Below, piece after piece: positions 32,412 to 44,184 of a stretch of 64,000 bases of DNA. Under the pieces are notes generated by a model. That model saw only the letters and a program-made list of their open reading frames with translations, searched no databases and was not told the origin of the DNA. The stretch's first letter is position 1. Each line of letters begins with the position of its first letter. The DNA is taken from assembly GCA_900618795.1 (NCBI GenBank), contig UYJD01000007.1, positions 108,574 to 172,573 on the forward strand, written 5' to 3'. Origin of the DNA: Cyanodermella asteris (Eukaryota; Ascomycota; Lecanoromycetes; Ostropales; Stictidaceae). The position numbers and the translations under genes are program-made.

Positions 32412-33572
32412 GAACGTCTTAATGGCTGTACAACCATTGAGGGACAGGAGCTGGATTGGTCAGAGTGATCCCTTGATCCGGTGGGCACACAATTGTGAGC
32501 ATCGACAAAGATGTGGAGCTGCTGAGATTGACCCAGCAACAGCGTGCAGACTTTTACTCTAGGTTTAATCGCTGTGTAATACATTTTGTGTGGTCCCTAC
32601 ATGAGAAGCCTGCTTGAGTCGTCGCTTTGTGTTCTTGCTAGTTGTTAGTCTACTACTAGTCGTTAGCATTCGGATTTGGATCAATTTTGGGGTATCCTGC
32701 AGTTTGAGTCATACAGGGCAATGAGATCAGAATGCTGCTCATCCGGTAACAAAGCTTGGTCGGACATAATGGATGCATCCAGGATCGATCTTCCGTCGTT
32801 CTGAGATCAAACTTTGTCGTTCTAAGTGTGCCTTACAAGGTATTCTGCCATGATTATGCTGGCCCATTGGCGTGATCTGAATGGAGTGAACAACGAGCAT
32901 GAACAGATCGAAAAAAATTCAGCAACGGTACCAACAGGCCAGGAAGCGAGTATAGGTGAACATCGAAGGTTCATCATAGTTCGTAGTCTCAAACGATAAG
33001 TAGAGTTCACAAGTGGCAGGTCGTTAACACCGCCACCGACGTGCGGATACGAAAGCCGCATGCGGGCAGCAACCAGCCGAACTCCGACAAGAATGCATTG
33101 GCCCGTCTGACCCACCTTTGCGACGCCGCATCCTGTGTTCACGAGCCAGGCGCAGGAGCGCAGTTGTTCACCTTACGTTCTTTGACACAAGTTTGATACG
33201 CTCCTTTCACCATTGTGCGACCTGCAGATCAGCGCAGGCCTGCCCCCCCAGCACCGTCAACAGGATCTTCGTCTTTGCCCCGACAGCTGAAACACTGGCC
33301 AACAGAGTGCTGATCATCGACTGCACCAGCCTCACCAATTGCGCTGGTAGACGCCCTGCAATTCTTCGACTGCCATTCCACTTAACTATGAGCAGACCGT
33401 CTATCTTCTACAACGTTTCTCGTTAGTGAAAAAATTCACTCGACACGCTGGACGTGCGATTGGGTTTCCGTGCTTGGAGGTCACACACTTGTCGAGGGAT
33501 AACAGCTAGTTGCAGCGCCGGCGTCCAAACAGAACCACATTACATTACGACTGTGACCACCGACAGTCTCAG
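32412..33572. other. Intergenic region
   Basis: About 1.2 kb ahead of the chitin synthase activator. It holds that gene's promoter and leader. TAGTTGTTAGTCTACTACTA near 32640 is a small imperfect repeat. No gene is recognised. Confidence 0.45.
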
Positions 33573-36500
33573 ATGGCATACGCGCAGGATCGTGGCTATG
33601 GGCAGGCGCCTCGAGGGACGCCGCAGCCTCAGAATTACCACTACGAGAACGAGCAGGGAGGAAATGGCTATGGCTATGACCAGGGAGGGAGCTATGACAA
33701 CACTGGATACGGACAAGGACACGGCGAACCGTATCATGGAAGAGCAAGATTTGTCGATCCGGGCCCCGGGGCGCAGCAACCAAGAGGAGGTGTGATAACT
33801 CCACAAACATCGTACATCACTGAGGATTATGGCGGAGGTCACCAACAGGATCAGGGCTATGGACAGCAGGCACACTACGATGGAGGCAATCAGTATGGCG
33901 GATACCAGCCCCAATCTCGACCACCCCCGCAACGACCTGGGCATTCAACAGGGCCGCCACCACAAGGGCAAGGACATTCAGCCGGTGAACGCCGACCGAT
34001 GAACGACAGACCGCCGCCAACAAGACAGTACGATGCGCAGCGTCCGGCAACAAGTGGTGCAGGTGCTTCTCGCCAGCATGAACCGCAACACAATAGCCAG
34101 GGAGCAAAGTCACGACCAGGACACCGGGACCGCATTCTGCCCACCTCTCCGCAGTCGCCGCACACCATGGCCTGGGATAACCCATTCGGCTCTTTTGAAC
34201 AGCCAGCGCCTTCGCACGGAGAGAAACCACAGTCCAAGGAAGGACCACGACCGGCTACAGCTGACGCACGCCATGCACACGGTCCTCGACAGAGCCATGA
34301 ATCATCCCGGTCACATCAGCAGCAGCAACGGCAGCAACAATACCACGATCAACATCCTATGCCGAGCAACGGTGCCCATGCGAATGGTCTAATTGGTCCT
34401 TATGATGATCAAAGCCGGTCTGCCTCAACCCCGGCCTACCAGCAAAATCAGTATGCCCCTCAGCGAAATGCCTCTGCGTCCGGTTCGACACCAACTCCCA
34501 CACCCCCAAACCAGGTCCGTGGCGCCGCTCCTAACTTCAGCAGAGTCCAGTCACCCCCAGTGCGAAACCAGTATACCCCTCCACAAATCGCGGAGCGTAG
34601 CAATACGATGCCAAATGAGATTACCAACAATGGTTTCGTAGGTCAAACTAGAATTGGTACTCCACCAACATTCGGAGCGGATCTGCCTTTTCGTGAAGGC
34701 CGTGCCCAGACTCCTGTGTATGCCTCTCCACAGTACGCAGAAGCTCAATCGGCCGTTATAGAGACTGCGTCCGATCCGCCCACAGCTGCCAGTGAGTGGA
34801 CCGATGCCCCGACCCATGACAGCTATCACGACCACAACAACAGCAGGCTGGCGCCTGATTCACAAGCCTCTCACGATCAACCGAGTGCCCGCAGCAGCTA
34901 TGGCGAATTCTTCGACGACTACTACGACCCACGGCATTCTCATAACAGCCACACGAGTGAGATGGATATGCCAAATTTTGGTAACGACAAGGGGAATGAC
35001 GAATTGCATCTCGGTGGTGCCTCGACGAACAATGGCCCGCCTCAAACGCTGAAACCCGGGTACGGGGCAGGACCCCAACAGCCCCAGCAACAGGACCAGG
35101 GGTATGGCTATAATGCGGACAATCACTATGGTCAAGGACCTGCGGAACCGGCCTACAACAGCTATCAAGGGTACGGTCAGGGTCCGCAACCTAACCAGCA
35201 GCGTGGGCCGCCACAGCAATATGGGCGTGGTGGTGGGAGAGGGATGCCACCTGGCCGTGGTATGCCTCCTCGCGGACGAGGTTACCCAGGCCCACAGGAT
35301 AGGAGTGCAAGCGCAGGTCCTGGCCCACGGCCATACGGTGGCCCACCACCCCCGGATGGGCGAGGGATGCCTCAACGAGGACGTGGTGGTCCTGGAGGAC
35401 CTGCGCCATACAGGGGTGACTCACGGGGGCCACCTACGTCCGCATCAGCACCTCCGGGAGGTCCACCAGGAGGACCGCAGGGGGGACCACCTCCACCTCG
35501 AGGCCGAGGTGGCCCTGTAAGAGGAGGTGGACGAGGTCGAGGCGGCCCAGATAGCTTGCCTCATCATCCCGTACCCATGAGGCCTGGCTTAATGCAGCAG
35601 AATGGCAGCAGTCAAACCCCACCAGCGCCTGTACGCCAATACAACAATACTACCAACCCGACACAACCACCTAATCAGTACAGAGCCCCGTCAATATCGG
35701 AAGGGACGCCTGTCACTCATGCAGAGCTACAAAAACTACGTATGGCCGTTCAGGACAACCCCGGCGATCAAAAGACTACTTTCGCCCTAGTGAAGAAACT
35801 AGTCGATGCCTCCACAACTCTTGCCAACGAGGGCACAGATCAGAAAGCGAAAGCGAAGAGTCGAGAGCGTTACATCGAAGAGGCATACAGACTACTGAAG
35901 AAGTTGGTCGGATACAATAATCAAGATGCCATGTTCTATATGGCAGAGTGTTACGGGCAAGGAACACTGGGTCTGGCAAAGGATCCCAAAGAAGCGTTTC
36001 TGCTGTATCAGTCCGCCGCCAAGCTGAATCATGCACCTTCTGCGTACAGAGTGGCTGTATGTTGCGAACTAGGTGAGAACGAAGGAGGTGGTACAAAGCG
36101 TGATCCCCTCAAAGCCATGCAATGGTACCGGCGTGCAGCTACGCTCCAAGATCTACCTGCCATGTACAAGCTAGGTGTCATTCTTCTCAAAGGTCTGCTT
36201 GGACAGAATGCGCAAGCTGGAGAAGCCGTGACTTGGCTACAGCGAGCCGCTGATCGAGCCGACGCCGAGAATCCACACGCTTTGCATGAGCTTGGGTTGT
36301 TGTACGAGAACCCACCCCCTCAAGCCGCGAATAATGTGATCCCAGATCTGAACTACAGCCTCGAACTATTCACGCAAGCAGCTGGGCTCGGTTACAAGTT
36401 CAGCCAATATCGTCTCGGCCAGGCATATGAGTATGGCCAGCTTGGGTGTCCTATTGATGCGCGCCAAAGCATCGCCTGGTATAGTAAAGCCGCCGTACAA

Positions 36501-36913
36501 GAGGAGCACCAGAGCGAACTGGCATTGTCTGGCTGGTATTTGACCGGCAGTGAGGGAATCATTCAGCAGAGCGACACCGAAGCATATCTGTGGGCGCGAA
36601 AGGCGGCGCAGGCTGGCCTTGCCAAAGCCGAGTATGCAATGGGTTACTATACAGAAACTGGTATCGGATGTTCAGCGAACTTGGAAGATGCCAAGCGCTG
36701 GTATTGGAGAGCAGCATGTAAGTTCTTGAGCTTCGCTTTTCCACTTGTTTCATTCTGTTATCTCAATCGGAAGCCTACTGACACTTCATAGCTCAGAATT
36801 TCCCCAAGGCTCGAGAGAGGCTCGAAGATTTGCGGAAGGGAGGAGCACGAGCTCAAGGTCGCGTGTCTCGTACCGCCATGACGAAACAACAGGGCGACTG
36901 CCGTCCGATGTAA
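33573..36913 (+). CDS. SEL1-repeat chitin synthase activator (Chs4/Skt5-like)
   Basis: Exons 33573..36717 and 36792..36913 (74-nt intron), 1,088 aa. I chose the ATG at 33573 (MAYAQDRGYG); an in-frame ATG at 33510 would add 21 residues. The first ~700 residues are disordered and rich in Gln, Pro, Gly and Tyr, with RG/PG-rich runs. From residue ~710 comes the conserved Skt5 region (VTHAELQKLRMAVQDNPGDQ) followed by about seven SEL1 repeats (AMFYMAECYGQG, AYRVAVCCELGENEGGG, AMYKLGVILLKGLLG, ALHELGLLYENPPPQ, QYRLGQAYEYGQLG, AEYAMGYYTETGIG). In yeast, Chs4/Skt5 activates and localises Chs3 at the bud neck. The protein ends in CRPM, a CaaX-like box; yeast Chs4 is farnesylated at such a motif. Confidence 0.87.
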
Positions 36914-37956
36914 GAAAGGATTACCTGGTATATGTTGAACGGTGCAACGCATCGGAAGTAGTACAGCGTCTGCTCGCTGCTTCGACAGCTGATCTACTTC
37001 GTCACATGCATCGATGGTATCTGTCATTGTGTCAAGGATCGGCCCAACGTTATACCATGCTCAAACACGTTTTCAAGAGCTCCGAGAAGCGTTAGAGCTT
37101 CAGCTAGGTCACCACTGGGTGACTCGAGCCTTTGGCTTAGAGGCTAAGTCGCGTAGGGCACAAGTATGAGACACTAACATCAGAGCCTTCTGGTCGGAGT
37201 TAAGACTGGTGGAACAGTAGTCCATTCTCTCAATGAGTCAACATTGCTTGCGAAAAGCAGCAAGCCTCGGCGAAAAGAAGACCGCCGTAGCCAGCTCTTA
37301 TCAATACTTCCGGCCCACCTCGTGTTACCAGTCGACATGCTCATCAAAAGGGACATTACCAATCGGGCTTCCGCCATCTCCGTCAAGACACGGTACTCCT
37401 GGCCAATCACCGCATCGCCCAATAAGCCCATTTCAGCTTCAGCTTACAAACCCGACAGCACCCCCTTCGATGACCGACAGTCATCGGACTGCATGCTTCA
37501 ATATGCGTCCACTGATTCGCTGTCAGGGGTATGTATCACGACATTTGCGGGCTAATAGGCTAATTGTCGATTGTCTGAAATAGATACACTGCTGGAAACT
37601 GCAGACGTATCAGGAATGATGACCTGATTTCCATAGCCATCTCTCCCGCTGTTTACTGTGCTTACGATGCTTATTTCCACCTCAGTATTTCAAAGCACGG
37701 TTTTGAAAGCGTGTTTGAATCAGTGTGTCCGTGATTTGATCTATATAGATCATGTCCATGTCTTCTCATAATGAACCTCTCATCGCTTCCAAAGATTCCA
37801 GATCCTCAGAAGCAACCTTCCTCCGAGCTTGCATAACCCTACTCCTCGTTGCAAGCGCCCTGTCTGCTTGACCGGATCCGCAAATTTCCCTGAGCGATTT
37901 CCTCGATCACCATTTATTTGACTGTCCGAGCCGACGAACAATTCAGGAACACTACA
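36914..37956. other. Intergenic region before the MFS gene
   Basis: About 1 kb. It contains a 16-bp perfect palindrome with a TATA core (37737-37752), listed separately. Open frames at 36.7-37.6 kb are short and unlike proteins. Confidence 0.45.
37737..37752. promoter_or_regulatory. Palindromic TATA element upstream of the MFS exporter
   Basis: TGATCTATATAGATCA is a perfect 16-bp palindrome with TATATA at its centre, about 205 bp before the exporter ATG. It may serve as the TATA box or as a dimer binding site; this is inference. Confidence 0.4.
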
Positions 37957-39687
37957 ATGACGTCCCTACGCAGCATTGACGAGAAGACCATGGCAGCCGA
38001 ACGATCACCCCGGCAAAGCGTCGAGACCACGCCTGCAGCAAGCGGCTTCGCAACATCAGCCGACCCTGAGAAGAAGCCCGCGAGCTTTTCGCCAACCGAC
38101 ATTGAAGCCGCCGTCACACCAGCCCCGGAAACAGCCTCGTCCTCTACCCGGTCGATACACGGCTGGCGTTGGTTCCTCGTCTGCGCCGGCATTTACATTT
38201 CCGCCTTCACCTATGGCCTCGACACGACAATCGCCGCCGATGTACAGTCCGCCGTCGTCGAGACCTTTCATTCCGTCTCGGAGATCTCTTGGTTGGGCAC
38301 AGGATTCATGATGGGGTCGGTCGCTACGATCCTGCCCATTGGAGTTCTGTACGAGCGGTTCAATACCAAATGGAATTTTATTGCCGGCGTTGTGCTCTTT
38401 GAGGTCGGGAGTGTCATCTGTGGTGCCGCGCCGAGCATGGACGCCCTGATCGTGGGACGAGTCCTCGCCGGGATCGGTGGCTCAGGGGTTTACGTCGGAG
38501 CGCTCAACCTCGTGAGCGTCTTGACAAATGAGACGGAAAGAGGACGATACGTCGCCGCAATCGGGATCTTCTGGGGGCTGGGCGCCGTCGTGGGCCCATT
38601 GATTGGAGGTAGCTTCGCAGAGAGCAGCGCGACGTGGAGATGGGCTTTCTATATCAACCTGGTCATCGCCGCGGCGTCCGCACCAATCTACATCCTGTAC
38701 CTCCCATCCATGAACCCTCTCCCCGGCGTCAGCATCGCCAGCCGCCTGAGGTCCATCGACTGGCTCGGCGGCCTCCTCAACGCTACAGCTTGGAGTCTCT
38801 TCACAGTTGTCCTCACTTTCGCTGGCAGCATCTGGGCGTGGTCCGATGGCCGCACCATCACCCTCTGGGTCATCTTCGGCGTCGTCACCATCGGCTTCAT
38901 CCTCCAACAAGCCTTCTCCCTCCTCACCACCCCGCAACACCGCATCTTCCCCGCTCATCTGCTCCGCTCCCGCACGCAAGTCCTGCTCTACTTTGGCATG
39001 GCGTCCGCGTCCTCCGCGCTATTCATCCCCATCTATTACATCCCGCTGTACTTCCAGTTCGTCCACGGCGATTCCGCAATCCAAGCCGCGGTGCGGCTCC
39101 TCCCCTACATCATAATCGCAATGACCGTCAACTTCGCCGCGGGCTGGTTCCTACCTCGCGTCCCGCACTACGCGTCGCTGTACCTCGTCGCCGGCCTCTT
39201 CACCATCTCCGGCTCCGCAGCCCTTTACACCGTGACGTCCACGACGCCGATCGCAAACGTCTACGGGTACAGCGTCCTCGTCGCACTGGGCGCCGGGCTG
39301 ATTATCCAAGAAGGCTACACGATCGCCAGCGTCAAGGCACTGAAATCGGGAGACGCCCAAGACATGGGCCATGCGATTTCGATACAGAACGTGGCTCAGA
39401 TCGGTTCCGGTGCGATTGCGCTGGTGATTGCCGGCCAGGTGTTCCAGACGTACGCGTTTCAGAATCTGAGCGTCGTCTTGGCGGGACAGGGGTTTTCGGT
39501 CGAGGAGATTCGGGCGGCGGTGGCCGGGGCGCAGAGCACCGTGTTTGAGATGGTGGATGAGGGCACTGCGGCGGCGGCGGTGGAGGCATTGACGGAGGCG
39601 ATGAGCAGGGTTTATATTTTGATGATGGTTGCGGGGGCGGTGAGTTTTGTTTCCAGTCTCTTGATGAGGTGGGAGAGGTTGTTCTGA
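37957..39687 (+). CDS. MFS drug:H+ antiporter, DHA2 (14-TM) type
   Basis: Single exon, 576 aa, from the ATG at 37957. A ~60-residue cytosolic tail is followed by about 14 hydrophobic segments. Seen signatures: GLDTTIAADVQSAVVETFHS with SWLGTGFMMGS in TM1-2, LYERFNTKW and the loop VGRVLAGIGGSGVYVGALNL (motif B/C region), and IFWGLGAVVGPLIGGSF (antiporter motif C, typical of exporters). Such fungal exporters move toxic compounds, drugs or secondary metabolites out of the cell in exchange for protons. The substrate is unknown. A Zn2Cys6 factor lies tail to tail, 189 bp away. Confidence 0.9.
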   Translation: MTSLRSIDEKTMAAERSPRQSVETTPAASGFATSADPEKKPASFSPTDIEAAVTPAPETASSSTRSIHGWRWFLVCAGIYISAFTYGLDTTIAADVQSAVVETFHSVSEISWLGTGFMMGSVATILPIGVLYERFNTKWNFIAGVVLFEVGSVICGAAPSMDALIVGRVLAGIGGSGVYVGALNLVSVLTNETERGRYVAAIGIFWGLGAVVGPLIGGSFAESSATWRWAFYINLVIAAASAPIYILYLPSMNPLPGVSIASRLRSIDWLGGLLNATAWSLFTVVLTFAGSIWAWSDGRTITLWVIFGVVTIGFILQQAFSLLTTPQHRIFPAHLLRSRTQVLLYFGMASASSALFIPIYYIPLYFQFVHGDSAIQAAVRLLPYIIIAMTVNFAAGWFLPRVPHYASLYLVAGLFTISGSAALYTVTSTTPIANVYGYSVLVALGAGLIIQEGYTIASVKALKSGDAQDMGHAISIQNVAQIGSGAIALVIAGQVFQTYAFQNLSVVLAGQGFSVEEIRAAVAGAQSTVFEMVDEGTAAAAVEALTEAMSRVYILMMVAGAVSFVSSLLMRWERLF

Positions 39688-39876
39688 GGGTGGAGTATGA
39701 GTTCTGGAAAGGATCGTGAACGAACAACAAACGACGGCATAGCGCGGGGTGGTAGCTTGGAATGGCGACAATATAATGAGCCAAAGGGGCATGGCAGAAC
39801 TTGACATACACTAGACTTAGACATTTGGTCGCATGACCAGACATAGCATCATAATAGAAAGAGTTGTTACAATCCA

Positions 39877-41666
39877 TCAGTCCGCATTCTCAATCGGCGT
39901 AGCCATGCGAAAAGTTCGACTTACGGTAGAGACAGGTATCGCATCTAAGGACCGAGTTTGATCCGCTCGACACCCAGTCTCTTGCAGCCCAGGCAGTTGC
40001 CCTTCCGGAAAGGTAATAACCACCGGCACCCTCGCATCCTCATACCTCGCATACAAGAATCGACAAAATCTCCACTCGTCCGCCATCGACACCCCCATCG
40101 CGCTTTCAAGGTCCCCAAAAGTGTACACCATCAGCGCAAAGGGCCAAAAGACTTGTGTCAGCCCTAATAAACCCCTCTCAGGCTCAAAGAACCCTTCTAA
40201 TATGCTGAATATCTCATTTGCCCAAATCAGAGTGTCTGTCTGGCGGGTCTTCATCAGAGCCGATAGCATGTACGGGTCGAGGGGAGAAGACTCCTGGGAT
40301 GATGTGTGTTGTAGCAGTAGGTTTCTGGCCACGTTGAGTAGTTCTCGATTTATTGCGAGCCGGATATGGTAGGCGTACAGCCAGGTGACGGCGGTTTCGT
40401 GAGTGCTGAATCTGAAGAAGCTAGTCGGAGCGCCGTGCTGCGCGTACCTGGACGAGCACAAAGTCCCCGTCCTTGGATGCTTGACCATCCATCCCGCCAA
40501 GAACCCGTCGAGTTCCTGCAGCCTCGCGAAGCCCGCAACAATTTCCTCCAGATTTGGCGATACCACGTCACTATGTTGCCGCCGTGCTGTCGTTTCTTTG
40601 GCAAACAGATCAAAACGTTGCATGATGGCTGGCAGCTCATATCCCCAATCGAGTATGACCTGCAACTGATCCGGGAGACCGCTTCCCCGGGCATCCAATT
40701 CTTGTAGCTCCATCTCCGGCTCCCGAAGACGGGGTTTGCCACCCGTTTTATGAAGTCGACTCCAAAGCAATCAATCCTCAACTCGGCAAGCGCATGATAC
40801 GCCTCCGTCCCCCTCGAAGCCTCCACTCCAACACACCCTAACAATTGCATCGTGCCCGCAACATGCCGCATCGCAGCCTCGCAGCTGTTGTTTCCGTAAA
40901 ACTCCGCCTTACAACATAGCATGCCGACTGGCAAGCATTCTTGCACCGAAGTGGGGTCGACTCCGCCAAAGACGTCTGCTAGTCTTGTGGCGTAGGCTTT
41001 TAGGAGTTTGCCGTAGACACTTCGCCCATTCACGAGGAGTGTTTGATTATGGTTTTGGACGCCGAGCGTCATCAGGGAGATGGCGACGAGTGTAGTATCT
41101 AGAAGAGGAGCGGGGTGTGTCCGCGAAAGCTGAATTGAGGCGGTCAGGAGACGTCCGGGCTGGCCGATAAAGGGACGGTGTTGGAGGTTGGAGGAGTCGG
41201 TCGAGGTCGAGGCGTATATGCGAGAGAAGGCATCGATGATGCCAATCTTCTGTATCGATTTGGTCGAGGGTTGGGTTGGCAAGTTGGCTGGCCGGATGGC
41301 GACTTTTCTATGATAATCTCCTGGTTCAGCGTCGTGCTGCGAGAATCGAGCCGGGCCATCTTTCTGGGGCCTTGCCTTCTTCTTTCTGGCATTTGTCTTG
41401 GAAGTCGATTCTTTGTGCTTGCATTCTGGTGGTCCTTGATACAGATCAGATTTGAAGAAATCTTGAAAGTTCCCGCATGCGTAACCTCGCTCGATACATT
41501 GGCCACAACGGGGTTTTACCAGATCGCACTAAACGCCTAGTTTCAGTATGGTTGGACAGGCGAGCTTCGCTTCCGGGCGATGTCTTGCGCTTTTCACAGC
41601 TCAACTCACTCCTATCTTCCGAATTCTGCATCGTTGACAGCCCTGACTTCGCCGTCCACCAGCCAT
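39877..41666 (-). CDS. Zn2Cys6 transcription factor
   Basis: Exon 1 is 41666..41610. After an 81-nt intron (41529..41609) the frame continues from 41528. Joining the exons completes a canonical zinc cluster: CQRCRIRKIGCDLVKPRCGQ followed by CIERGYAC (spacing C-2-C-6-C-6-C-2-C-6-C), which binds DNA as in Gal4. The rest resembles the fungal-specific middle region (IDAFSRIYAS, LDTTLVAISLMTLGVQ, RHVAGTMQLLGCVGVE). At about 40720-40760 the coding frame shifts. Either a 41-nt intron with a poor donor (GTCGAC...GGGAG) joins the frames (555 aa in total) or there is a one-base deletion or sequence error. As a neighbour of an exporter it may be that gene's regulator; this is inference. Confidence 0.82.
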
Positions 41667-42480
41667 TGTAGTCAGCCAATTCGATCGCGCCACTGAACGA
41701 CGAAAGAGAAAGCAGGAGCTCAAGCAGGGGTCTCGAGCAATCGAGTCCCAGCGTAGAATAGCAAGCGAACGGCCATTGAACAGGACTGAGCGCGCATGCG
41801 ACTCATCTTAAGTACGTCCTTGCAGCCCGGCGTCGTGTCTTGGAAACTTGGGTGTCTGGCCAGGCGATGAGAACATTTCCTGGAGGTCTCGGGAGAGCTT
41901 CAGAGTCTATATCACCGACAGCTCCAATCATTTAGCGTCTTTTGAGGTACTGACCAACTTGCTGAGCCTGCGGCTGAGCAGCTATTCCACATTGGGAAAG
42001 CATTGCGCAGCCACTCATGTCTTGACTTCGAGCCCTGACGACTGGTTGATGGCATCAAGCCCGGTACAAAGCATACTAACACATGAGTTTTGAAGCTGAT
42101 CTACGCACCTTGCTGCATATTCGTATTTGTCAGCCGATTCGCGGGACGATTCGTCTCAAGGATTGCTTATACGAGCGATCGTTGACAGCTTCTGTGGGTG
42201 GAGAACGTCAACTTTAGCCCTGTCACTTCTGGAAGGAAGTTCTGGTTGATTCGTCGATTGTCACTCGAAATGAGGACCTCGGCGTGTGTGCCTGATATGC
42301 AGTGAAGGATCTCCAGGCTCTTGGCAAATATAGCTAAGACCCAAGGCTGTTTTCAATGTTCCCCAATCTCTACAATGCCATCCATTCGATCCAACCTCAT
42401 GGTATATACGTAGCGCAAGCGTTCCCTTGCACCAGGCTCGAAAGCAGATGCACCTCTCCAGGCTCTGACATACCATGCCA
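41667..42480. other. Intergenic region
   Basis: About 0.8 kb upstream of the Zn2Cys6 gene and downstream of the DHBP synthase gene. No open frame, repeat or RNA gene is convincing. Confidence 0.45.
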
Positions 42481-43353
42481 TCATGCTCCATTCATCTTGG
42501 TCTCCTCCCCTTTCCCCTCAACCCTCCTCCGATACTCGACCAACGCCTCGATCGAGCAAACCTTCAACCCCCACCGTCTCCCAAACTCCACACAAGCCGG
42601 CGCCCTCATCATTCCCGCCCCGTCAAACTCCGCCCTCCCCTCCTGCGCCACCCCGTCCTCCACCAACTCCGCAATGACACCCACATCGCCCCGTCCACTC
42701 AACCTACAAAAATCCACCGCCGCCTCCGTATGCCCTTGTCGTTCAAGCACACCCCCCTCCCTCGCCCTGAGCGGGAACACATGGCCCGGCCGTCTGAAAT
42801 CGCTCGCCACGGGTTTCTGTTTCGCCAGCAAGCTGCACGTCAGTGCCCGGTCGGCGGCGGACACGCCCGTGGAGGTATCGGCGTGTTGGGCGTCGATGGA
42901 CACGGTATAGGCGGTGCCGTTGGGGTCGGCGTTGGAAGAGGCGGGAATCATTTGCGGGAGGGCGAGGGCGTCGCAGAGCGGTGCGGGCATGGGCGTGCAG
43001 ATTATGCCCGAGGAGAAGCGGATTAGGAAGGCCATTTTGGAGGGTGTCATGGCGGAGGCGGCGATTATTAGGTCGCCTTCGTTTTCGCGCGAGGGGGAAT
43101 CGAGGACGATTATAAAGTCGCCGTTGCCTGAGAATGTCAGTGAAAACTCGGATTCAAGGGTGTTGATGTATTATTGATGGCTGTCGAAATGCGAGCACCA
43201 TTTGATAGTATATCTGCCTCTAGTGTGGTCCTTGGCGAAATAAGAGGTCGCGCATTGTTTTGTTGTGGGGAGAGTGAAAAGGTGAAGCTTACTGAATGCT
43301 TTGATGCTGTCTTCTATGGAGTCCAACTGTAGCGGCGCTTCATGCGTTGCCAT
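42481..43353 (-). CDS. RIB3: 3,4-dihydroxy-2-butanone 4-phosphate synthase
   Basis: Exons 43353..43293 and 43127..42481 (165-nt intron), 235 aa, the usual length. Converts ribulose 5-phosphate to formate and the four-carbon unit used to build the riboflavin xylene ring. Active-site motifs are the acidic loop DSPSRENEGDLIIAA, the phosphate-binding segment AFLIRFSSGIICTPM, SVDAQHADTSTGVSAADRAL and GHTEAAVDFCRLSG. It is monofunctional, without a fused GTP cyclohydrolase II, as in other fungi. It is probably cytosolic; no leader is visible. No other riboflavin gene lies nearby. Confidence 0.94.
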
Positions 43354-44184
43354 CTTTGCAATGTTGCCTTGGTATACTTGAAGAACGTGTAGACAGGTCT
43401 CAAAAACGATGTTTGTAATCGATCGGGTCAATTGCAGTATCGATTCGAAATGCGTCGGTGCGTGAGCTTGGATCTTTTCTTCTGTCACTTGAGCGTGCGG
43501 GGTATCGATCTAGATTTTGAAAGTTTTGGACGATATGATACAACGGTCTTCGAAGAATGTTCAAACGGACGAAGTGTGCAAGAGGAACAAATATAGTCTA
43601 TGTACTGATGAAGATCACTCATGGATGACACGGTATTAGAAAGCGTGATATAGCGTAAGTAAAACCGGCAGTGGGTCTTAGTTCCGATCTTTCGCATGCG
43701 CCGAGCGGCCGGTCCTCGGGATTTGCTCGTGACGTCTGCGGGACATCGACGCTTTTCCTTCGGTTAAGGGCCACCATCTCGGCACCGGCCGGTATCGAGG
43801 TCTTTCGGCTAGGCTATCTGCGCGCTGACATAGCTCCATCTCGGCTGAATTGCTGCTAGGAGAGTCCGAGACGAGACACTGCACCAACTCAGCCATGCAC
43901 ATCACCGTCAAGTAGGCACTGCGATGCGAGAAGAAGCCTCGGCAACAAAAGGTCACGCTTCGTTCGGGTGCAGGTTATTTCATATTAACAGAAGCGAATT
44001 GTTCATGTAGCCGCCGAGATCTCTGAGTCTTCCCTTGCTTTTGTGTATGTCGCTAGCACCCGTGCCCGACAAATCGTGCCAAAATCGTAGTGTCAAACTA
44101 TGTACAGAGGAATCGAAATTGCCTGCTCAGGCTATGTGTTCTCGAAATTTCCGTCTACCATTCCTCCACTTGGTGTCGTTGGTC
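43354..44184. other. Intergenic region
   Basis: About 0.8 kb with the RIB3 promoter and the exchanger 3' flank. A minus-strand stretch near 43860-43910 (GGCTGAGTTGGTGCAGTG) superficially resembles a tRNA D-arm, but no anticodon arm or T-loop follows. Confidence 0.45.

Noticed and set aside
38634-39548. 304-codon frame inside the MFS gene
   Set aside because: Arg/His/Pro-rich shadow of the exporter, which has clear membrane segments.
37957-43353. Secondary metabolite cluster (exporter, Zn2Cys6 factor, DHBP synthase)
   Set aside because: No backbone enzyme or tailoring oxidase is present; DHBP synthase is primary metabolism.
43860-43910. Possible tRNA (D-arm-like GGCTGAGTTGGTGCAGTG on the minus strand)
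   Set aside because: No acceptor stem, anticodon arm or T-loop can be formed with the flanking sequence.
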